Shown: positions 20,981 to 30,373 of the stretch, piece after piece | Layout: each line of letters starts with the position of its first letter | Position numbering within the stretch: the stretch's first letter is position 1 | From: Rhodobacteraceae bacterium XHP0102 | Lineage (GTDB): Bacteria; Pseudomonadota; Alphaproteobacteria; Rhodobacterales; Rhodobacteraceae | Reading direction: 5' to 3' | DNA: 64,000 nt | Assembly (NCBI GenBank): GCA_025751475.1 | Contig: JAOWLD010000002.1 | Coordinates: 62,001 to 126,000, forward strand | Notes under the pieces: generated by a model | Seen by the model: only the letters and a program-made list of their open reading frames with translations | Databases searched by the model: none | What the model was told of the DNA's origin: nothing | Program-made: the position numbers and the translations under genes

Positions 20981-21757
20981 TCACTTATCACGAAATTGCG
21001 CTTCGCGCTTTTCCATAAAGGCCGCCATACCTTCTTTTTGATCTTCGGTTGCAAACAGGGCGTGGAACAAACGGCGCTCGAACAGCACACCTTCGCGCAA
21101 GGTGGTCTCGTAGCTGCGGTTAACCGATTCTTTGACCGCCATCACCGTCACCATGGATTTCTCGGCAATCTTGGCTGCGGCCGCCATAGTCTCCTCCATC
21201 AGCTTCTTGGCAGGGACGACACGGCTGACAAGCCCCGATCTTTCGGCTTCTTCAGCGGACATAAAGCGCCCCGTGAGATGCATATCCATCGCCTTGGATT
21301 TCCCCACAAACCGCGTCAAGCGCTGTGTGCCACCAATCCCCGCCACGATACCCAGATTGATTTCGGGTTGACCAAATTTCGCGTTATCAGCCGCAATGAT
21401 GAAATCGCACATCATCGCCAACTCGCAGCCACCACCCAGCGCATAGCCAGCAACCGCCGCAATAATCGGCTTGCGGCACCGCAACAATTCTTCGGTTTCG
21501 GTCGTAAACAGATCACCTGCAAACACATCGACAAAGCTTTTGTCAGACATTTCTTTGACATCCGCACCCGCGGCAAAGGCCTTATCCGAACCAGTGATGA
21601 CGATCACCCGCACTTTGTCATTGGCATTGGCCGATGCAATCACCTTGGACAATTCGCCCAATAACTGAAGGTTCAGCGCATTCAAGGCATCGGGTCTGTT
21701 CAGTTTGATCAGGCAGACATGGTTTTCAATGTCCACAATCAGGGTTTCGTAAGCCAT
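20981..21757 (-). CDS. Enoyl-CoA hydratase/isomerase (crotonase family)
   Basis: A 258-residue crotonase of normal length. Oxyanion-hole segments AFAAGADVKEM and GYALGGGCELAMM and the two catalytic-type glutamates (GGCE and GQPEI) are conserved, so true short-chain enoyl-CoA hydratase activity in fatty-acid or branched amino-acid breakdown is likely. The protein ends EGMAAFMEKREAQFRDK, common in the short-chain (PaaF-like) branch. It lies 64 bases downstream of mutM on the same strand; cotranscription is possible. Confidence 0.93.
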   Translation of the reverse strand: MAYETLIVDIENHVCLIKLNRPDALNALNLQLLGELSKVIASANANDKVRVIVITGSDKAFAAGADVKEMSDKSFVDVFAGDLFTTETEELLRCRKPIIAAVAGYALGGGCELAMMCDFIIAADNAKFGQPEINLGIVAGIGGTQRLTRFVGKSKAMDMHLTGRFMSAEEAERSGLVSRVVPAKKLMEETMAAAAKIAEKSMVTVMAVKESVNRSYETTLREGVLFERRLFHALFATEDQKEGMAAFMEKREAQFRDK

Positions 21758-21821
21758 GGCCAGTCAATCCTTCGAACTTGAAATTCGGCGCAGGGTTAGC
21801 AGGCTCGTGCAAAAGTTAAAA

Positions 21822-22688
21822 CTACCTTTGACACTTGGGGCAGTAGAAACTCGACCGCCCAGATTGCACGATGCGGCGTATAAGCCCGGCGCAGCCTTCC
21901 CGAACGCAAGGCTGACCCTCACGGTCATAGACTTGGAACCCATGCTGGAAATAACCCAATTCGCCATCAGCTTGGCGATAATCCCGCAACGATGATCCCC
22001 CTGCTGCAATCGCTTCGGACAATACAGCACGGATGATTGGCACAAGCGCCGCGCCGCGCGCGGGCGCAATGCGCCCCGCTTGGCGGGTCGGGGAAATACC
22101 CGCGCGGTGCAAAACCTCGCAGACATAGATATTGCCCAAACCTGCAACGATACGCTGATCCAAAAGGGCCGCCTTGATTGGTGTTTTGCGCCCCTTTAAC
22201 GCGGCAACCAAATAGGTTTCATCAAACTGATTGCCCAAAGGCTCGGGGCCGATATCGCGGATCAACCAGTGATCCGCCTCGGTCTCTGTCGCAAACATAT
22301 CCATCGCACCAAATCGGCGCGGATCGTTAAACGTCACGCGCGCGCCCTGCGCCATTTCGAAGACCACATGATCATGTTTTTGTGGTGCGGGATGGCCATG
22401 GACGAATTGTGCCACAGTGCCGCGCGCGCCTGCGGGCAGGGATATCAGCATCCGCCCCGACATTCCCAAATGGATCAACACTGTGCCGCCGCGATCCAGA
22501 TCCATCAGGATGTATTTCGAGCGCCGCCGCAGTCGCAACACCCGCGCCCCGGACACATCTCGCACCATGTTGGCGGGAAATGGCCATCGCAACCCGTCTC
22601 GATTGAGATGCAATTGTGCAATCACCTGCCCCTCCATTACAGGGATCAGACCACGGCGCACGGTTTCGACCTCGGGAAGTTCTGGCAA
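21822..22688 (-). CDS. mutM: Formamidopyrimidine-DNA glycosylase, TTG start
   Basis: A 288-residue Fpg/MutM. After removal of the initiator Met the catalytic Pro is at the N-terminus of [13 protein letters not shown]. The only codon giving this is TTG at 22688-22686, with GGAG seven bases upstream; no ATG lies between it and this motif, and starting further upstream would bury the catalytic proline. The C-terminal zinc finger C-x4-C...CPKC (about 255-285) is present. It removes 8-oxoguanine and cuts the strand. Divergent from ubiE. Confidence 0.93.
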   Translation of the reverse strand: MPELPEVETVRRGLIPVMEGQVIAQLHLNRDGLRWPFPANMVRDVSGARVLRLRRRSKYILMDLDRGGTVLIHLGMSGRMLISLPAGARGTVAQFVHGHPAPQKHDHVVFEMAQGARVTFNDPRRFGAMDMFATETEADHWLIRDIGPEPLGNQFDETYLVAALKGRKTPIKAALLDQRIVAGLGNIYVCEVLHRAGISPTRQAGRIAPARGAALVPIIRAVLSEAIAAGGSSLRDYRQADGELGYFQHGFQVYDREGQPCVREGCAGLIRRIVQSGRSSFYCPKCQR

Positions 22689-22776
22689 ATTCTTCACTCC
22701 ATGTTCCAAGCGTCGCATTGTCAGACGACCCTCGCTGCCTATAAGAGAGGGGAGTTGAGAAGGAGGGCAAGGCCCG

Positions 22777-23541
22777 ATGACATCGAAAGATGAAAGCCAA
22801 GACAACCGCACCACCCATTTTGGATTCCAAACCGTGGGCGAGGATGAAAAAGCAGGCATGGTGCATGGCGTGTTTTCCAATGTCGCAAGCCGCTATGACG
22901 TGATGAATGATGTCATGTCCGCAGGCATTCACCGCGTTTGGAAAGACGCGATGATGGACTGGCTTGCCCCCCGCGCGGGTCAAGAATTGCTCGATGTGGC
23001 GGGCGGCACGGGTGATATTGCCTTTCGCTTCCTCAAACGTGCCCCTTCCGCCAAAGCGACTGTCTTGGATATGACCCAATCCATGCTCATCGAGGGACAA
23101 AAACGCGCTGAAGCGGCCAGCATGGCGGACAGCCTGAATTGGATTGTCGGCGATGCGATGGCGCTGCCCTTTGATAAAAATCGCTTTGACGTCTACACGA
23201 TCAGCTTTGGCATCCGAAACGTCACCCGCGTGCAAGATGCGCTAAACGAGGCCTATCGCGTGCTGAAACCAGGCGGGCGGTTGATGGTGTTGGAATTCAG
23301 CCAATTGCCAAATGCAGGTCTCCAAAAACTTTATGACCTTTATTCGTTCAACGTCATCCCACGCATGGGCCAGATGATCGCAAATGATCGCGACAGCTAT
23401 CAATATCTGGTCGAATCAATCCGTAAATTCCCCGACCAAGAGACATTTGCGGGTATGATCCGTGCCGCGGGGTTTGAGCAAGTCACCTATCGCAATCTCA
23501 GCTTTGGTATTGCGGCGTTGCATTCTGGTTGGAAGATTTAA
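22777..23541 (+). CDS. ubiE: Bifunctional demethylmenaquinone / 2-polyprenyl-methoxybenzoquinol methyltransferase
   Basis: A 254-residue class I methyltransferase. The SAM motif [16 protein letters not shown] (about 71-86), the [12 protein letters not shown] signature and the C-terminal [16 protein letters not shown] block are characteristic of UbiE/COQ5. It carries out the C-methylation step of ubiquinone synthesis. ubiB follows after three bases, forming a two-gene quinone operon. Confidence 0.96.
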   Translation: MTSKDESQDNRTTHFGFQTVGEDEKAGMVHGVFSNVASRYDVMNDVMSAGIHRVWKDAMMDWLAPRAGQELLDVAGGTGDIAFRFLKRAPSAKATVLDMTQSMLIEGQKRAEAASMADSLNWIVGDAMALPFDKNRFDVYTISFGIRNVTRVQDALNEAYRVLKPGGRLMVLEFSQLPNAGLQKLYDLYSFNVIPRMGQMIANDRDSYQYLVESIRKFPDQETFAGMIRAAGFEQVTYRNLSFGIAALHSGWKI

Positions 23542-23544
23542 GCG

Positions 23545-25074
23545 ATGCGTGGCCCCCATAACATTTGGCGTGTCATTCGCACGGGCGCAACCTTCGAGCG
23601 CACTGGTGCCATGCGTGTGGCGTTGGAGGCGCTCAATGCCCCACGCTCATTGCGCATTGCGGCGCGGGTTTTGGGATTGCCCTTTGCATGGCTTGGCCAC
23701 CGTGGCGACCCCGCCCTGCCGCCCGTGACGCGCGCGCTGACGGCACTTGGCCCCGCCTATATCAAATTCGGCCAAATCCTATCGACCCGGCCTGATGTGG
23801 TGGGCTCGGAATTGGCGCAGCAATTGCGGGTTCTGCAAGACAAGCTGCCGCCTTTCCCCACTGCACAGGCCCAAAAGGTGATCGCGGAAGAACTGGAGAT
23901 CCCCGTTGACACCTTGTTCAGCGCGTTTTCAGAACCTGTTGCCGCGGCATCTATCGCACAGGTGCATCGCGCAACCCTAGCAGAGACAGGTCAAGACGTT
24001 GCTGTCAAAGTGTTGCGCCCACAGATTGGACGCGCGTTCCGCAAGGATATTGACGCGTTTTATCTGATCGCGTGGCTGGTCGAAGCCCTCGCCCCCTCAA
24101 TTCGCCGCCTTCGCCCGCGCGAGGTGGTCGCGCATTTTGAGGGGGTGGTGTTACAAGAACTCGACTTGCGGATCGAAGCGGCCGCGGCAGGGGAATTCGC
24201 CGCCAACACCGCCAATGATGACGGGTTTGAGGTGCCGCAAATTCAATGGGGCCTGTCCTCGAGACAAGTGATGACGATGAGTTGGGCCAAGGGCATCCCA
24301 TTGGGCGATGTGGCCGCGATTGACGCAGCAGGGCTGGATCGCCGCGCCCTTGGCGCGCGCGTTTTGCAAATGTTTTTACGCCATGCGCTGCGTGATGGTT
24401 ATTTCCACGCCGATATGCATCAGGGCAATCTCAAAGTGTCACCCATTGGGGACATTGTCGCCTTGGATTTTGGCATTATGGGCCGCTTGGACGAATATAC
24501 GCGCCGTGTTTATGCGGAAATTCTCATGGGCTTTATCCGCAAGGATTATCGCCGTGTTGCTGAGGTCCATTTTGAGGCGGGTTATGTGCCAGCGGATCGC
24601 GATGTCGATCAATTTGCCCAAGCCCTGCGATCAGTTGGTGAGCCGATTTTTGGCATGGATGCCAGCCGCATTTCTATGGCCCGACTACTGGCCTATCTTT
24701 TCGATGTAACCGAAAAGTTTGGGATGGAGACCCGCACAGAGCTGATCCTCTTGCAGCGCACCATGGTGGTGGTCGAAGGGGTGGCGCGCTCGCTCGATCC
24801 GCATATCAACATTTGGGATGTGGCCAAGCCCGTGGTCGAAGATTACATCGCGCGCAACATCGGACCCAAGGCCGTGATTGCAGACCTGTGGAAAACCGCT
24901 AGGGTCTTGGCCCGTTTCGGCCCGCGACTGCCTGATTTGGCGGAGGCTGCATTGATTGCACAGGTCAATGCCAAACCACAGGCGCCGAAGTCCCGTTGGA
25001 AGGAACGTCTGGCCTATGGGGCGCTTGGCTTCGGGATTGCGGGCGGTATGGTGGCTGTCGCGCAGTTTTTCTGA
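23545..25074 (+). CDS. ubiB: Ubiquinone biosynthesis kinase-like protein UbiB
   Basis: A 509-residue atypical kinase (ABC1/ADCK) protein. Visible motifs: KFGQ (IKFGQILSTRPD), alanine-rich loop AAASIAQVHRA, VAVKVLRP lysine, catalytic DMHQGNLKV and metal-binding LDFGIMG. The C-terminus has one hydrophobic segment (about 485-507) for membrane attachment. It supports ubiquinone assembly, probably by ATP-driven handling of lipid intermediates. Second gene of the ubiE operon; its stop lies two bases from the convergent flgD stop. Confidence 0.95.
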   Translation: MRGPHNIWRVIRTGATFERTGAMRVALEALNAPRSLRIAARVLGLPFAWLGHRGDPALPPVTRALTALGPAYIKFGQILSTRPDVVGSELAQQLRVLQDKLPPFPTAQAQKVIAEELEIPVDTLFSAFSEPVAAASIAQVHRATLAETGQDVAVKVLRPQIGRAFRKDIDAFYLIAWLVEALAPSIRRLRPREVVAHFEGVVLQELDLRIEAAAAGEFAANTANDDGFEVPQIQWGLSSRQVMTMSWAKGIPLGDVAAIDAAGLDRRALGARVLQMFLRHALRDGYFHADMHQGNLKVSPIGDIVALDFGIMGRLDEYTRRVYAEILMGFIRKDYRRVAEVHFEAGYVPADRDVDQFAQALRSVGEPIFGMDASRISMARLLAYLFDVTEKFGMETRTELILLQRTMVVVEGVARSLDPHINIWDVAKPVVEDYIARNIGPKAVIADLWKTARVLARFGPRLPDLAEAALIAQVNAKPQAPKSRWKERLAYGALGFGIAGGMVAVAQFF

Positions 25075-25076
25075 CA

Positions 25077-25742
25077 CTACTGTGCCAATCGCAATGCCAC
25101 GACATCATTGGCTTCAATCTCCACACCGCCTGCCATCACAAGGCGCAATTGATCCCCATCCATCCGCGCTTCGTGGATTTGTGCGAATGCTGCCACAGGT
25201 TCGGTTTTGGGCATTTCCTCCCCTGCTATAAATCCACGCGCTTGGAAGCTGTAAAGGCCCGCAGGCAGCGGCTCCCCCGCTTCGTTCAGGCCAGTCCATG
25301 AAATGCGTCCGCCCCTTGGATCAATCGCCACGCTTTGGACAACTTGGCCCGCTGCATTCATCGCCAGAAGCTCCATCCGCGTGGCGCGCTCGTTCGGGGG
25401 GACCTGCAAACTGATCGGGTCACCATCATAGCTTACGGCCATATTGGCCTGCGCCTCCATACCCACCCAACGTGCCGTATCCCCCATGCCCAAGCGCGCA
25501 ATCCCAGCATTCAGAGATGTCAGCAAATCATTGCTGCGCACTTGCTGCTCCACACCAGAGAATGTGGCCAGCTGCGTGGCAAAATCAGTTGATTCCATCG
25601 GATTTAAGGGATCCTGATTTTGAATTTGCGTGGTCAACATCCGCAAGAATGTCTCGAAATCCGAGGCAATCAGAGAGCCAGTTTGGGTTTTTTTATCTCC
25701 GGCCAGAGGGTTTTGGGACAGTGGCGCGGTCACAGGTTCCAT
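25077..25742 (-). CDS. flgD: Flagellar hook capping protein FlgD
   Basis: A 221-residue protein with the FlgD N-terminal block FLRMLTTQIQNQDPLNPMESTDFATQLATFSGVEQQ (split: FLRMLTTQIQNQDP and STDFATQLATFSGVEQ, about 32-70) and a C-terminal beta domain with SWTGLNEAGEPLPAGLYSF like the FlgD Tudor/FNIII part. It caps the growing hook and guides FlgE assembly. It follows fliK by 12 bases, in the same operon as the hook-length protein, while flgE lies 30 kb away. Confidence 0.95.
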   Translation of the reverse strand: MEPVTAPLSQNPLAGDKKTQTGSLIASDFETFLRMLTTQIQNQDPLNPMESTDFATQLATFSGVEQQVRSNDLLTSLNAGIARLGMGDTARWVGMEAQANMAVSYDGDPISLQVPPNERATRMELLAMNAAGQVVQSVAIDPRGGRISWTGLNEAGEPLPAGLYSFQARGFIAGEEMPKTEPVAAFAQIHEARMDGDQLRLVMAGGVEIEANDVVALRLAQ

Positions 25743-25754
25743 CGGATATCCTTT

Positions 25755-27656
25755 CTATAGACGCAGGTCCAAGGCACGACTGGATGCGGTGGCAGGGCGG
25801 GGCTGCACCTGATCCGTTTCGGAAGGCTGGGTGGGTCTTACGCCGCCATCAGAATTTTGCGGGCTGGGCCACTCACGATCGCGTTGCTGCTGGGGGTGCT
25901 GCCCGTGGGATTGCCCATCCCCCCAAGGCATTTGCATCTGTGTCATAGATGTATGTGGCGACTGGCCCTGTGGCGGCGGCAGGTGGCTGGACGCTGAACC
26001 ACCGCTCTGCCCCTGCACAAGACCCAAGGTTTGGCCCGCCTCGATTTTAACCGAAGTCTGCATCAGACCCTCGCGCAGAAAATCTTGGATCAAAGCAGGA
26101 CTATGACGCCGCATAAAATCCGCAACTTCGGGTCGCTCGGCGACAATGGTCAGTGCCAATGCGCCGTTTTGCAATGTCTCAAGCGTCATCCGAACCCGCC
26201 CAAGCTCGGGCGGGTTGAGTGTGAATTCAGTCACATGGGTGCCCTGCACATTGATGGGCAGTGCCGCGATATGCCGATCAATCTGCGATGCAATTTGTTG
26301 GGCCGCTGTCACTTGGGCCAAAGCCGCGCTTGCGGGCGCTGTCAGCATGGTCGGGGTGCCTGGGGTGGGCGATGAACCCCCGTGGGCGACTGTCTGCACC
26401 AAAAGACCACCATCGCCAAAATCTGGGGTTTGGATCATATCCACATCAGCGCCCGTCAGCACCTTCACCCCTTCTGCATATGATATTGCGGGATTTACAA
26501 TTTGCGTGGGGGTGAAGGTGGCGTTTGCACCAGGCGCAGAGACGGGCTGCACGGATGGGTCATGGCGCGGTATGTCGGCATCGTGCGGGGTCAGTTGCTC
26601 AGGCCTGATATGATCTGGCCCTTTTTGGTCTTGTGCCATATCCGATATGGATTGTTCAATCAGTGGGCGCGGTCCTAGGGCTGCGCCGATCACAGGCCCG
26701 ATGTCAGCGGGGGCATTGTGCATGAGTGGCGCGGGTGTCACGGTATCCTGTGGCACAGGCACCGTGTCCACAACAGGGGGGGTTGTCCGCACCCCATCCG
26801 CAACAAGCCCCGCGGGATTGCCGATCATTGGAGATGGATCACCCGCCACAACTGGCACAGATGCCACTTTGGATAGCGGCGGTTGTTCATTCTTGCCAAG
26901 CATGGGTGGCAAACTGTTGGCTGCGGGCTTGACAGGCATTGGTACGGTGGCGGCTGACTGCGGGTCAGCTGTGCGAGGCACCTCCGCCCAAGACCTTGCA
27001 ACCGCTGCGGTGTCCAACGGTGCCGCTTGAACCTGCCAAGGCAACGCACCAAAATGTCCCTCATCCGATAGGGGCGCAGACCCGCGCACGCTTTGCGTTT
27101 GAGGGTCAAACCCAAGGGCAAGTGTGGGCTTGGGATCTGACGGCCTCTGATCCGTTGCAATGGACCTCTCCCAAATCGGAGGGGATGGCGCAACACTGCG
27201 CCCGTAGCCGAGCGCCGCATCAGGCCAAGGGGCACCCCGCGCCTGCATCACTGGTGGACCCGATATAATCATCGGATCAGATGCCACACTGGGGGCAAAG
27301 AATGGGGCATTCGGCCCCGGCAACAGATGATCAACAGGACCATCCTGACCACCGTCCAACACCTCAACGGATGGGATGGTATCGCCATCAACAACAGACG
27401 CCACATCCTGTTGTGCGGCTGCAACCATCATCTCCAAGGGCGTGATGGCAGTCAGATGTATCGGCGCAAGCCCATCTGGGCGACCCGCAATCGGGGCCAT
27501 ATCGGCAAGCGCGGACAAATCATCCCCGTCTTCAGGCTGCTCGAACATTTCAGTCCAAAATCCCGCCTCTTCTGTCACAGCCTGTGACAAGGGAACGGGC
27601 AACCGCCCCTCAAGGGGGCTGGGTTTCAACATGAAGATCGGGGTCAATTCCTGCAT
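25755..27656 (-). CDS. fliK: Flagellar hook-length control protein FliK
   Basis: A protein of about 633 residues, long, proline/alanine-rich and low in order for the first two thirds (about 1-450), which fits the ruler part of FliK. The C-terminal Flg_hook domain is clear: FTLNPPELGRVRMTLE and FMRRHSPALIQDFLREGL (about 490-575). The start is uncertain: ATG at 27656 has AAAAGG seven bases upstream; ATG at 27674 and GTG at 27701 are also in frame. It heads the fliK-flgD operon and is divergent from the rod-binding protein gene across a gap that carries a CtrA-like box. Confidence 0.88.
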   Translation of the reverse strand: MQELTPIFMLKPSPLEGRLPVPLSQAVTEEAGFWTEMFEQPEDGDDLSALADMAPIAGRPDGLAPIHLTAITPLEMMVAAAQQDVASVVDGDTIPSVEVLDGGQDGPVDHLLPGPNAPFFAPSVASDPMIISGPPVMQARGAPWPDAALGYGRSVAPSPPIWERSIATDQRPSDPKPTLALGFDPQTQSVRGSAPLSDEGHFGALPWQVQAAPLDTAAVARSWAEVPRTADPQSAATVPMPVKPAANSLPPMLGKNEQPPLSKVASVPVVAGDPSPMIGNPAGLVADGVRTTPPVVDTVPVPQDTVTPAPLMHNAPADIGPVIGAALGPRPLIEQSISDMAQDQKGPDHIRPEQLTPHDADIPRHDPSVQPVSAPGANATFTPTQIVNPAISYAEGVKVLTGADVDMIQTPDFGDGGLLVQTVAHGGSSPTPGTPTMLTAPASAALAQVTAAQQIASQIDRHIAALPINVQGTHVTEFTLNPPELGRVRMTLETLQNGALALTIVAERPEVADFMRRHSPALIQDFLREGLMQTSVKIEAGQTLGLVQGQSGGSASSHLPPPQGQSPHTSMTQMQMPWGDGQSHGQHPQQQRDREWPSPQNSDGGVRPTQPSETDQVQPRPATASSRALDLRL

Positions 27657-27705
27657 TCTGCGGCCTTTTGACATTCTGTCATGCGCAAAGATTGACCGCA
27701 CTCCC

Positions 27706-27720
27706 TTACCAAATCTTTAC
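27706..27720. promoter_or_regulatory. CtrA-like box between fliK and the rod-binding gene
   Basis: TTAC-N7-TTAC, two mismatches from the CtrA consensus TTAA-N7-TTAA, in the gap between divergent flagellar genes. CtrA controls flagellar genes in many alphaproteobacteria. A weak match alone; its weight comes from similar boxes at four other flagellar intergenic sites in this window. Confidence 0.35.
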
Positions 27721-27773
27721 CGACCTTCTGGATAATCTGGTCAAAATAATTCGAATTCTAAGGGTTCGACCCG

Positions 27774-28082
27774 ATGGACCAGACACCGATTCTTTCCACT
27801 CTCCGCCCTCCAAGCGGCGCTTTGAGCGCAAACGCGGCCCCCGTGGATCACGCAAAATTGCGGGAGACGGCAAAAGAACTTGAAACCGTGTTCCTGTCCG
27901 AAATGCTCAAACACGCCCGCACTGGTGCGCCGCGCGAAAGTTTTGGCGGCGGGCAAGGCGAGGCACAATTCGCATCCATGCTGCGTATGGAATATGCCCG
28001 CAGCCTTGCCGCCCGTGGCGGCATCGGTTTGGCCGAGCAAATCTATCAAGACCTGCTTGAGCAGCACAGGACCACCAAATGA
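27774..28082 (+). CDS. Rod-binding protein (FlgJ N-terminal domain type)
   Basis: A 102-residue protein matching the rod-binding half of FlgJ: AKELETVFLSEMLKHAR (about 34-50), FGGGQGEAQFASMLRMEYA and GGIGLAEQIYQDL. It helps rod assembly in the periplasm. It has no muramidase domain; a separate SLT-type enzyme at 42424-43218 may provide that activity, as reported for Rhodobacter SltF and FlgJ. Its stop overlaps the next start by four bases. Confidence 0.88.
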   Translation: MDQTPILSTLRPPSGALSANAAPVDHAKLRETAKELETVFLSEMLKHARTGAPRESFGGGQGEAQFASMLRMEYARSLAARGGIGLAEQIYQDLLEQHRTTK

Positions 28083-28417
28083 GCTATACCGATTTAACCG
28101 CGATGATCCTGCGTATCTTGGAGCGGCAACGCGATGCCATTTTGCACGGCGATCTTGCACATTTGGCCCAAGACACCCTCCTGCTGGGGCGTCTGGTGCC
28201 GCGTCTGGCGGCAACACAGCCCACCCCACAAATCTTGACCCAAATCCAAACGGCAGCGCAGCGCAATGCCGCACTCCTATTCTCGGCGAAACAAGGGATT
28301 GATGACGCCAAGCGTTTGTTGGGGCAAAGCGGGGCGCAAAGCTTCTCCACCTACACGGTATCGGGACAACGCCAAACGATCACGGCACCACAAAGCACAT
28401 TGTCGCGCCAAAGCTAG
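28079..28417 (+). CDS. FlgN-like flagellar export chaperone (putative)
   Basis: A 112-residue, mostly helical protein starting MSYTDLTAMILRILERQR and containing LLFSAKQGIDDAKRLL. The size, predicted long helices and position after the rod-binding gene and before flagellin suit a FlgN-type chaperone for FlgK/FlgL, but the sequence signature is weak. Translationally coupled to the preceding gene by ATGA overlap. Confidence 0.6.
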   Translation: MSYTDLTAMILRILERQRDAILHGDLAHLAQDTLLLGRLVPRLAATQPTPQILTQIQTAAQRNAALLFSAKQGIDDAKRLLGQSGAQSFSTYTVSGQRQTITAPQSTLSRQS

Positions 28418-28732
28418 CCCTATCGGGGCAGGCGAAGCGGATTTGCGGAAAATTCACGGCAATTCTGGCTCAAATTCCCCTTTTTTAGATCGGTAAACAC
28501 ATCGCGCGTTTAGGAGATTATTAGCGCATTTCGCGCAATCTTTCCCTGCACTCCGATGAGTGGCTCGCCCGTTCAGGGGGCGTGCGTCCATGTTGATTGG
28601 AAACCAATCAAAGGGACGACACCCGCTTGATCCGACCCACGGGCGCAAACGTCAGAATGACGTGGAACCTTGCGATACGCGCAATGGCCAACTGGCGTGA
28701 ATGACGCCGTAATCAGAGGAAAGGAAGGACAT
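28418..28732 (+). promoter_or_regulatory. Flagellin upstream region with inverted repeat and CtrA-like box
   Basis: A 315-base gene-free interval ahead of fliC. It contains TTAG-N7-TTAG at 28510-28524 (CtrA-like) and a perfect inverted repeat, TTGATTGG-AAA-CCAATCAA, at 28593-28611. No convincing sigma-54 (GG-N10-GC) or sigma-28 promoter was found by eye. The inverted repeat could be an operator or a hairpin in the fliC leader; FlbT, coded downstream, acts on flagellin mRNA leaders in Caulobacter. Confidence 0.5.
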
Positions 28733-30268
28733 ATGTCCAGCATTCTGACCAACAACAGCGCAATGGTTGCATTGCAAACACTGAAATCTGTGAACTCCAA
28801 CCTGCAAAAAGTGCAGTCGGAAATCTCCACTGGAAAATCGGTCGCCACTGCGAAGGATAATTCCGCCGTATGGGCAATTTCAAAGGTGATGGAATCCGAT
28901 GTAAAGGGCTTTCAGGGCATCCAAGATTCTTTGGCGCTTGGGGAATCCACCGTGGCGGTTGCGCGCAATGCGACTGAAACGGTGACCGACCTATTGACGG
29001 AAATCAAAGGTAAAATCGTATCTGCACAAGAGCAGAACGTTGATCGCGATAAAATCCAAACTGATATCGCAAGCTTGCGGGACCAGATCAAAACGGTGGT
29101 CAGCTCTGCGCAATTTAATGGCTTGAACCTTGTGCGGGGCACAAATGATGTGGAGGTTTTGTCTTCACTTGACCGCTCAGGCGCTTCCTCCGTTTCTGCC
29201 AGCACCATCACCGTCAACCGTCAAGATTTGACCAGTTCGGCGGGCACATTCGGATCTGGCGCCAGCCTTGCGGCCAATGCCACAATCGAAGGTGGCGCTT
29301 CCGCAGTTGCCTCAGCAGGGAATACCGCTGTCGTCACATTCGCGGCGACATGGGCAAGCGGCGACACCGCCCAAATCTCGGTGGGTGGGGTGACGTTAAA
29401 CTATACGGCCACAGGTGCGGCCGTTGCGGATATCGCCGCCTCCTTCGCAGGCCAGATCAACGCCCTTGGCCTTGAGGGTGTGACAGCCGCCAACAACGCA
29501 GGGGAATTGACCATCACATCAACCCGCGCCTTTGAGGGGTTGAATGTCCAATCGACCGCCACAACGGCGGGCGATGGCACAGGTGCAATCACGGCGGTGA
29601 ATGGGGGCGCACCTTCGGGCACAAACACCGCCGCAAATTCAACCATTGGCCAGCGGGCCGAGAAGATCAATTTCTCGACCACCGCAACCGTGAACGAAGG
29701 CGACAGCTACAAGGTCACCGTGGGCACCCGCTCCTTCGATTACATCGCAGGTAAGGGTGAAACCATGGAGGACGTGGCCAAAGGTCTGAAAACCGCGATC
29801 GATGGCGGAAATCTGACCGGCGTCACGACACGTGTCACCCAGAATAGCACAACGGGTGCATGGGAATTGAACGTGGACAATGATGGCTCAGGCAGCGCCT
29901 CTTTGGCTTTTGCACGTGCGGGCAATGCAGGTGGGGTCGCTTCGGGTGGCTTGTTCGGTCTCGACAATATTGACGTGACCACGGACAGCAAAGCTTCCTC
30001 CGCGCTCGAAAACATCGAAACCCTGATCCAGAACGCGATTGACGCTTCGGCCTCCTTCGGTTCCGCACAGGGCCGCATCGAGACCCAGTCCGAGTTTGTT
30101 GGCAAATTGGTCGACTCTCTCAAATCGGGGATCGGCACATTGGTGGATGCGGAAATGGAAGAAGCATCTGCCAAATTGCAGGCGCTTCAGGTGCAGCAGC
30201 AGCTGGCCACGCAGTCCCTCTCGATCGCCAATCAGGCACCACAGTCAATCCTGTCGCTCTTCCGTTAA
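28733..30268 (+). CDS. fliC: Flagellin
   Basis: A 511-residue flagellin. N-terminal D0/D1 helices begin MSSILTNNSAMVALQTLKSVN and run to about 140; C-terminal D1/D0 covers about 430-511 and ends APQSILSLFR. The middle holds two tandem modules with the flagellin IN-type pattern (about 209-285 and 323-405: GDTAQISVGG and GDSYKVTVGT starts), which enlarge the outer domain. ATG at 28733 follows AAGGAAGG. flaF and flbT follow, forming the usual alphaproteobacterial flagellin expression unit. Confidence 0.95.
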   Translation: MSSILTNNSAMVALQTLKSVNSNLQKVQSEISTGKSVATAKDNSAVWAISKVMESDVKGFQGIQDSLALGESTVAVARNATETVTDLLTEIKGKIVSAQEQNVDRDKIQTDIASLRDQIKTVVSSAQFNGLNLVRGTNDVEVLSSLDRSGASSVSASTITVNRQDLTSSAGTFGSGASLAANATIEGGASAVASAGNTAVVTFAATWASGDTAQISVGGVTLNYTATGAAVADIAASFAGQINALGLEGVTAANNAGELTITSTRAFEGLNVQSTATTAGDGTGAITAVNGGAPSGTNTAANSTIGQRAEKINFSTTATVNEGDSYKVTVGTRSFDYIAGKGETMEDVAKGLKTAIDGGNLTGVTTRVTQNSTTGAWELNVDNDGSGSASLAFARAGNAGGVASGGLFGLDNIDVTTDSKASSALENIETLIQNAIDASASFGSAQGRIETQSEFVGKLVDSLKSGIGTLVDAEMEEASAKLQALQVQQQLATQSLSIANQAPQSILSLFR

Positions 30269-30278
30269 GCGGCATCGC

Positions 30279-30330
30279 CACGGGCGGCGGGGGCATCCCG
30301 CCCGCCCGTGCAACGCGCGCCCTCGCGCGC
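30279..30330 (+). terminator. Paired GC-rich hairpins after fliC
   Basis: CACGGGCGG...CCGCCCGTG across 30279-30310 forms a long GC stem with one bulge, and a second hairpin (GCGCG...CGCGC) follows at about 30314-30330. No T run follows at once. It could be a leaky terminator or an mRNA-stabilising structure that sets high fliC and lower flaF/flbT expression. Confidence 0.55.
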
Positions 30331-30373
30331 AAAGGTTTGAATGTATTTTTGCCCTATTGGAAGGATCACAGAA

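Noticed and set aside
28640-28690. Sigma-54 promoter ahead of fliC at TGGAACCTTGC
   Set aside because: GG and GC are only six bases apart rather than the required ten.
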